Source of the DNA: Halichoerus grypus
Lineage: Eukaryota; Chordata; Mammalia; Carnivora; Phocidae
Direction of reading: 5' to 3'
DNA length: 64,000 bases
NCBI RefSeq assembly: GCF_964656455.1
Contig: NC_135722.1
Span: 47,314,628-47,378,627, forward strand
Positions within the stretch are counted from its first letter, which is position 1. Every line of letters starts with the position of its first letter. Both the position numbers and the translations under genes were made by a program. The notes beneath the pieces were generated by a model that was not told where the DNA came from, did not search any database, and saw only the letters and a list, made by a program, of their open reading frames with translations. Positions 58,620-64,000 of this stretch are shown here, piece by piece.

Positions 58620-58805
58620 GACCAGAGTGGCTGAGAATATAGGACGTGCTGCCCGACAAGCCTGGCTTCAAATCCCAATTCTGCCACTTACCATGAGTTG
58701 GACTAAGTCACATAACCTCTCGAGCCTCAGTTTGCTCGTTTGTAAAATGGGCATCATGATAGTCTCCATCTTGTCTGGTACATGGTTAACAGTCATATAT
58801 GGAAG
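58620..58805 (+). repeat. MIR
   Basis: 'caaatcccaattctgccact', 'cataacctctcgagcctcag' and 'tttgtaaaatgggcatcatg' are sense MIR. Confidence 0.88.
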
Positions 58806-60105
58806 TGATTATAATGGTCACTATGGCCTGAGTCTGTGCTGTGCCAAAGAGGAAGATGGGGAAATGGATGGGCTATCTTGATTAATGTGGGCAGCCCAAC
58901 TAGATGGGGCTGAGCCAGTGCAATTAGTGGTGGATGTGGGAAGTGGGGGTGGTGAACAATGACCGGGGGCACTTTGTTGCCACCCTCCATAGTAAGGAGG
59001 AGAGATCAAACCACATCAAGAAGTCTTTGCTGGCCCAGAAATGATCCCCAAAGTAACCTGCCCACAGGATCTTCTTGGGTTTCCCTAAGTTCATAGGGCC
59101 CAGAGATTGGTTGGCTGCCGGCTCAAGTCCTGGTCCATGAGGGCTGCTGGTCCCAGCTGGGATTCCCCAGGCCCTACTGCAGGCTCAGCTTCTCCCACAG
59201 AAGGGACAGGAAGACTCAGAAACAGGAGAGCCTTCTTTCTGGAGTCTTTCTCTCTCTTCAGACAATTCAGCTAGGTTGTGGGCAGCAGGTTGAGTGAAGT
59301 CTGACAGCGGGAGAACAGAGCAAGGCCCTAAGAAAGGCCCGAAGACTGCTGTCTCCGTGAAAATGGTGCCCAAGGAGGTACTGTGAATGGGGATCCCACA
59401 GGTCTGCTGGTCTGGTTGTGTGATTTTGCATTGCACAAGCTCCAGGGAGTGCTATTTACATAGACCACAATATGAATGCCCCCTCTTCAAATTGTGCAGT
59501 GCACACCTCTATATCCGAACATGATGAATGTAGTCTCTGGGCTCCAGGATGGAGCTAGATTGGTAGGGAGATAAGGGTCAGATTAAAGAGAGGTGCAGAG
59601 CAGTTTGAAGATGAGGACTTGAAATGGAGTGAAGAGCTGAAGGTCCTAGGATGGGAGCAGAAACCAGAGGAGCAAAGTCCAAGAGAACTGCGGAGGCCCG
59701 TCTGCGGGGAAGGCCAGGCTGGTGAATCCTCTCCCCTGGGTGCCTCTGCTCCATGCGGTTTGCCTCATCCCAATCTCCCGGGTGGCAGGGGAGCATGGCA
59801 GCTGATAGAAAGTGCTGAGTCGGATGCCAGTCTGCCCTCCGGCAGAGAATCTCATCCCTACCTGTAATGAGTCAAATGCAGGATCAGCCACACATAGGGT
59901 AGTGTGTGTGTGGTCGGTGACCTAGGACCAACTTTCAGGGCTGTGACCATCCAGGGGGACTGGCTCTAGCTGTGAGAACTGGCTTCCCCTGCAGGAGTGC
60001 CACTGGAGATGGCCATAGAGGAAGCACACTGGAGCTTTGTAGGTGCCCATGGGGAAACCCGTTCCTAGGAGACAACCTGAGCAAAGGTGCAGAGGTGTGA
60101 ACATA
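58806..60105. other. Single-copy DNA
   Basis: Nothing recognised. Confidence 0.45.
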
Positions 60106-60315
60106 CTTTCATTCATTCGAAAAATATTTTGTCATCTACCACGTGGCAGGCACTATTCTGGGCACTAGGTGTACGCCAATGAACAAAACAGACAAAAATC
60201 CTTGCCCTCATGAAGTTTCCATTCCAGTGGAAGAGAAGAATAATAAATAACTATGATAAATGCATTATGTAATAGGCCAGCAGGCCGTAAGTGCTACATA
60301 GAAAAATAAAACAGG

Positions 60316-60514
60316 GGGGCACCTGGGTGGCACAGTCGGTTAAGCGACTGCTGTTGGTTTTGGCTTGGTTTATGATCTCAGGGTTGTGAGATTGAGCCCA
60401 GCGTCGGGCTCTGTGCTCAGTGTAGAGTCTGCCTGAGTTTCTCTCTCCCTCTCCCTTCCTCCCTGCTCTCTCTCTCTCTCTAAAGTAAATACATCTTTTA
60501 AAAAATAATAATAA

Positions 60515-60547
<33 letters not shown>
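60316..60547 (+). mobile_element. can-SINE, older subtype, with AATA microsatellite tail
   Basis: Head 'gggcacctgggtggcacagt' and body 'atctcagggttgtgagattg' followed by 'agagtctgcctgagtttctc'. The tail carries ATA units and about nine AATA units (60514-60550). The flanks 'aaaataaaacaggg' and 'aataaataaagcaggg' are the diverged target duplication. Confidence 0.93.
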
Positions 60548-60549
<2 letters not shown>

Positions 60550-60595
60550 AGCAGGGAAGAGAAATAGAGAGTGTTGGGGAGGAGTTGCAATTCAC

Positions 60596-60676
60596 CCCAG
60601 CAGGCTCACCTCCCTGCCCTGCACACTCCTGTATTCCACCCTCTAGCCAGCTTCTGCACCCTTTCCAGGGAGCAAG
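60596..60676 (+). repeat. 81-bp local duplication inside L2 (copy of 62405-62485)
   Basis: Matches 62405-62485 at 78 of 81 positions, same orientation, 1.8 kb away. It replaces about 30 bases of L2 between 'gagttgcaatt' and 'aaggtgatattgg'. The downstream copy lies in single-copy DNA, so it is the likelier source. No A-tail or target duplication is seen, so retrotransposition is unlikely. Confidence 0.88.
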
Positions 60677-60964
60677 GTGGGAAGGTGATATTGGAGGCAA
60701 GACATGAAAGAGGTGAAGACGCAAGACAAGCAGACATATTAAGGAGCATTCTAGGCAGAAGGAAGAGGCAGTGCAAAGGCCCTGACGTCTGGCATGTTCA
60801 CGGAACAGCCATGAAGGCACTGTGGAATGAGGAGTGGGAAGCAGGAAGGGGCAGAGGATTAAGGAGGACCGGGTTACATGGGGCCTTGGAGGGAATCGTA
60901 AGGACTTGAACACGATCAAGGTCTTTCTGACTACATCTTTGCGAACAGACTGAAAGGGGTCCAG

Positions 60965-61185
60965 GGCAGAAGCAGACACTGTCTGGGTTCACATCTTGGC
61001 TTGGCCACCTACGAGCTGTGTAACCTCAGGCAAATTACTTCACTTTCCTAGACCTCAGTTTCTCAAATGTTACCCAGGGATTGATAACAGTGTCAACTTC
61101 ATAGGATTGTCACAAGGCCAAAAATAGCTACTTCACCTAAAATGCTTAAAGCGGTACCAGGCTTGTAGCAAGTGCTGCGTGACTG
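60965..61185 (+). repeat. MIR, near full length
   Basis: 'gcagacactgtctgggttca', 'gagctgtgtaacctcaggca', 'tagacctcagtttctcaaat' and 'gtagcaagtgctgcgtga'. Confidence 0.88.
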
Positions 61186-62900
61186 TCGGCCACCACAGTT
61201 TCAAAGAGGGGACAGACGGGTCAGATCTCCATCTCATAAAGCTCACCTAGGCTGGTGTGAGGTGGGATGTCGAGGCAGGCCTGTAGGCTGGGAGAGTGGC
61301 TTTTGCCGTAGCCCCGGGGGAGAGATCATGATGGTCTGGACTGAGGGGTCTGGGTGAGGGGTGGGGGACCGATAGAACTGGGAGAGTTTCAGAGAAAGGG
61401 AGGAGGGAAACGTGGTGACAGTCAGAGGAGGGAAGTTGGGGGAGTCAGGCCCTCCTCGTGGATGGCGGGGTCCCTGCAGCAGCCTTCCAATCACCCCCAC
61501 CCCCGGAGTCCCATTGCTCACTCCCCTCTGCCCCCAGCGGGGTCTCCTCAGGCAGGCCCCTCACTCCCCTGCCTGAGCTCCCTGCCCCCCTGTGCCCCTA
61601 TCCTGACGGGATCCAGTCCCAATTCCTTGGGCTGGTTGCCAAGGCCCTTCCCACTCTGACCCAGACTGGCTCCATCGCTCACTGCCCCGCCAAGCCCCCT
61701 GCTTGTGCGCTACGCCTATGGCCCCGCATCCTTCTGCCGGACCCTCCAGTCCAGCAGGCCCCCTGCGCCTTCCAGGGTCAGCCTGGCGGGACCCAGATCC
61801 CTGGAGACGCAATCCTGCCTCCTGGCGGCCACAGGTCCTCAACAGGGCAGTGATTTGTCCGCATCTGGGCTTCAGTAAAGGGCTCTCCAGCCGGTGTGGC
61901 TTCCTGTGTGTCTGCTCCGCTGTGCACGGTGTCCCCGAGCAGGCCGCTCTTGGGGGGAGCATCCCCTGCCTCCAGGCACCTCTAGCTGGCCCAGCCGGGA
62001 CCCGCTCGTGAAGGAGGCAGCTGTGTGCTCAGGACTCTAGCAGGGGGCCCACACCTTGTCACCCTTTGCTCCGGGAGACCCCAAAGCTTTCTCCTGTGAA
62101 GACAGAGCTTCAGGAACGGACCTCAAACTCCCAGTTCCTCAGGAGGGAACTTGGGGCCCTCTGGAGGCAGCCAGACCAACCAGCGGAGACAGCCAGCCTC
62201 CAGGGCCCCCAGAAGCCTCTCTTTCTCACAGAGAGAGTGCCCTCCAGCTGCCAGGCTGTGCTGTCACTCCAAGGCTCCATCTCATTCCGGCCAGGCCACA
62301 AAACCATATCCAAATGTCTCCTCCTGGCCTCCGAGGCCCCCTGCCCTCCCCACCACTGCCCATGGAGAACTCTGTGGCCTGGCCATCCCGACTGCTCCTC
62401 TCAGCCCAGCAGGCTCACCTCCCTGCCCTGCTCACTCCTGTATTCCACCTTCTAGCCAGCTTCTGCACACTTTCCAGGGAGCAAGCCTGCCTGGTCCCTT
62501 CACCCATCTCTGCCTCCTTCCCCTCTTTGCTCCAGGAACCACCATGTTTGACTACCTCCATCACTGAGGGCCCCTTAGGGCCAAGAGAGCCTCGGGCTCC
62601 AAACCTCAGCCCTGCCTGCCTGAGGTCTTCCACAGATTCCTAGCAGGCTTGCTCCAGCCCATGAGCCCTCCAGGAACAGGGCCCACCCACCTTTGCCTTC
62701 TCTGTGTCCCCTCATGGGACCTGACACAGCAGGAGCCAGAAGTACGTACCTGATCCACATCCACAATGGTCCCCCTGAGGCCCCGAGCCAGACCCAGGGC
62801 CTGCCAGGGAGACACCAACCTGGTGGGGGCTTCAGGCAGCACAGGGTCCAGTGGAAGCCCCTCATGGTGCTTCAGCAAGGAGCCCCAAGCTGCGTCTGAG
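61186..62900. other. GC-rich single-copy DNA
   Basis: No exon recognised. The 195-codon frame at 62056-62643 is Pro/Ser/Leu-rich and crosses the 62405-62485 duplication source. Confidence 0.45.
62405..62485 (+). repeat. Likely source copy of the 81-bp duplication
   Basis: Same sequence as 60596-60676 except at three positions, embedded in apparently single-copy DNA. Confidence 0.88.
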
Positions 62901-63190
62901 GGAAAAGCAACGTCCATTAAGTCCATTAACTTTAACACTGAAATCAATGTTGCAGCCACCAGAAGTAATTAGCGTAATTCACATTTCAGATCAGGAGATT
63001 TCTGAAAACCAAGTTTAATTATGTTGAAAAATGACAACTTCATTTTCCTTCCCTGGATAGGTTCCCCTGATGGTCCCCACACTTTCATTAAAAAGAGGAC
63101 TGGTCATAGGTTTTTGTTGTTGTTGTTGTTTAATGCCATTAAGCAAAAGCAGTACTTTGGCTATTTCAGAGCTAATAAATCAGCTTGGAT
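62901..63190. promoter_or_regulatory. Candidate conserved regulatory element
   Basis: 'acgtccattaagtccattaa', 'gaagtaattagcgtaattca', 'aagtttaattatgttgaaaa' and 'cagagctaataaatcagctt', plus a GTT tract at 63114-63131. Repeat-free otherwise; role inferred. Confidence 0.42.
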
Positions 63191-63299
63191 GCCCACATAG
63201 AGTTCAAATAGCTTCGAAAGTTTCCCTTCCTTTTATCAGGACAGAACATGGGGTTTTCGGCCTAAGAGAATCCAGCTGGGACTCTCCAGTAGCCAGAGT

Positions 63300-63415
63300 G
63301 GCTCTAAAAGATCATCAAACCCATTTTACAGATGAGTAAACTGAGGACCAGCCAAAGGAGGAGACCCATTCAAGGTCACCTTGTCATGCCCCAGGCCAGC
63401 TTCCAGGCATGCAGA
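63300..63415 (-). repeat. MIR, antisense
   Basis: 'acccattttacagatgagta' + 'aactgaggacc' and 'cattcaaggtcaccttgtca' are reversed MIR. Confidence 0.8.
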
Positions 63416-63635
63416 GATGGCCCCTGCCATCAAGGAGTGGGGGAGATAGAGATGTGGGCTGTGACAGACCAGCCTGGGGAGTCAGACAAGGTGGAGGTGA
63501 CATCAGATCTGAGTCTTGAAGGTTCTAGGACTTAGCTGGGAGAAGAGAAGGCTGCCATTCCAGGTGGGGGAGAAGATAATAGCCCCAGGTCAGGCAATGG
63601 GCAGGAGACTCAGGAGTCGCTCTGGACATAGGTAG
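63416..63635 (-). repeat. L2 LINE, antisense
   Basis: 'gtggaggtgacatcagatct' + 'gagtcttgaagg', 'tgccattccaggtggg' and 'gtcaggcaatgggcagg' follow the reversed L2 order. Confidence 0.6.
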
Positions 63636-64000
63636 AGGATGGGAAATGAGATCTGGGGACACTGTCTCTCACCTCACTGTGATTTCCCAGACAGAGGTCC
63701 TCACGTCCACGCGAGGATATCAGATTCCCTATACATTGAAGATGGCAGCCTGGAAGCCACACTGTCCACTGTCCCGCCGATCCCATTCCATTGACCCATC
63801 ATGCCCTGCTCACACCCTCCCCCATTTACTGTTCCTGTGGTACCCAGCCCCTACCCCAAGCCCTTCCCCCATCTCTTTGTCTCCACCCTCAGATCTGTCC
63901 CACCCCAACATTTTGGCCTGTTCATCCTTATTTTCAGCTTCCCTCCACCCGAGCCTATGTTTGTAGCCTCTGGCCCCTCTGACAGATGCATCTGAACCTC
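63636..64000. other. Single-copy DNA to window end
   Basis: Pyrimidine-rich near 63800-63960; nothing recognised. Confidence 0.45.

Larger units (their letters stand above)
60110..60935 (-). repeat. L2 LINE, antisense, doubly interrupted
   Basis: A reversed L2: 'cgtggcaggcactattctgg', 'caaaacagacaaaaatcctt' and 'gtaagtgctacatagaaaaa'. After the SINE it continues with 'gcagggaagagaaatagaga', then 'ggaagaggcagtgcaaaggc' + 'cctgac', and ends 'gggccttggagggaatcgta'. It is interrupted by a can-SINE (60316-60547) and by an 81-bp foreign segment (60596-60676). The 242-codon minus-strand frame at 60251-60979 is built from these pieces. Confidence 0.85.

Noticed and set aside
60251..60979. 242-codon open frame on the minus strand, the longest in the window
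   Set aside because: It runs through a can-SINE, its AATA tail, an L2 and the 81-bp insertion; the protein has the low-complexity runs expected of these.
1..64000. CRISPR arrays, operons, phage or plasmid features
   Set aside because: Repeat content and composition are those of a mammalian nuclear genome; no regularly spaced direct repeats with unique spacers or dense coding were seen.

Overview
This window is non-coding mammalian nuclear DNA. The lineage marker is a set of ten tRNA-derived can-SINEs. They carry the carnivore head 'ggcgcctgggtggctcag' and an 'aaataaataaataaaatc' tail. Dog-type SINEC_Cf heads and the cat-type 'ctcacggttcgtgggttcgag' middle are both absent. The monomers fit an arctoid caniform (bear, seal, mustelid or relative); the species cannot be fixed from this. 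I found no open reading frame that looks like a gene. The longest (242, 206, 204, 198, 190 and 188 codons) are explained by repeats, a CpG-rich block, a minisatellite or unconstrained GC-rich DNA. No rRNA, snRNA, free-standing tRNA gene, CRISPR array or microbial feature is visible.

Layout. The flanks (about 1-47 kb and 53-64 kb) are GC-rich single-copy DNA seeded with old repeats: MIR and L2 on both strands, two MLT1 LTRs, one MLT2 LTR and L1M pieces. Between the repeats lie short AT-rich, repeat-free islands with many homeodomain (TAAT/ATTA), POU and forkhead-like words. They lie near 3.1-3.5, 8.0-8.3, 18.65-19.6, 23.1-23.3, 25.8-26.1, 26.6-26.8, 28.9-29.3, 40.2-41.1, 45.8-46.1, 54.1-54.6, 57.8-58.1 and 62.9-63.2 kb. 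This looks like the conserved-element landscape of a developmental regulator gene, either a large intron or an intergenic region. Conservation itself cannot be seen from one sequence. A dense CpG island at 18.77-19.24 kb sits between two of these islands. From about 47.5 to 53.1 kb the base composition turns AT-rich and the DNA is mostly antisense old L1 with three SINEs inserted.

The least expected observations are two local duplications that look like templated insertions. At 26800-26859, two exact copies of upstream sequence (32 bp from 25573-25604 and 26 bp from 24501-24526) are stitched together two bases apart. At 60596-60676, an 81-bp segment with 78/81 identity to 62405-62485 replaces part of an L2 element. 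Other points of interest are a 13-bp minisatellite, a 21-base G run, a pure (TC)29 tract and four candidate CTCF sites. Repeat names are from memory of family consensus sequences; edges are approximate except where target-site duplications fix them.
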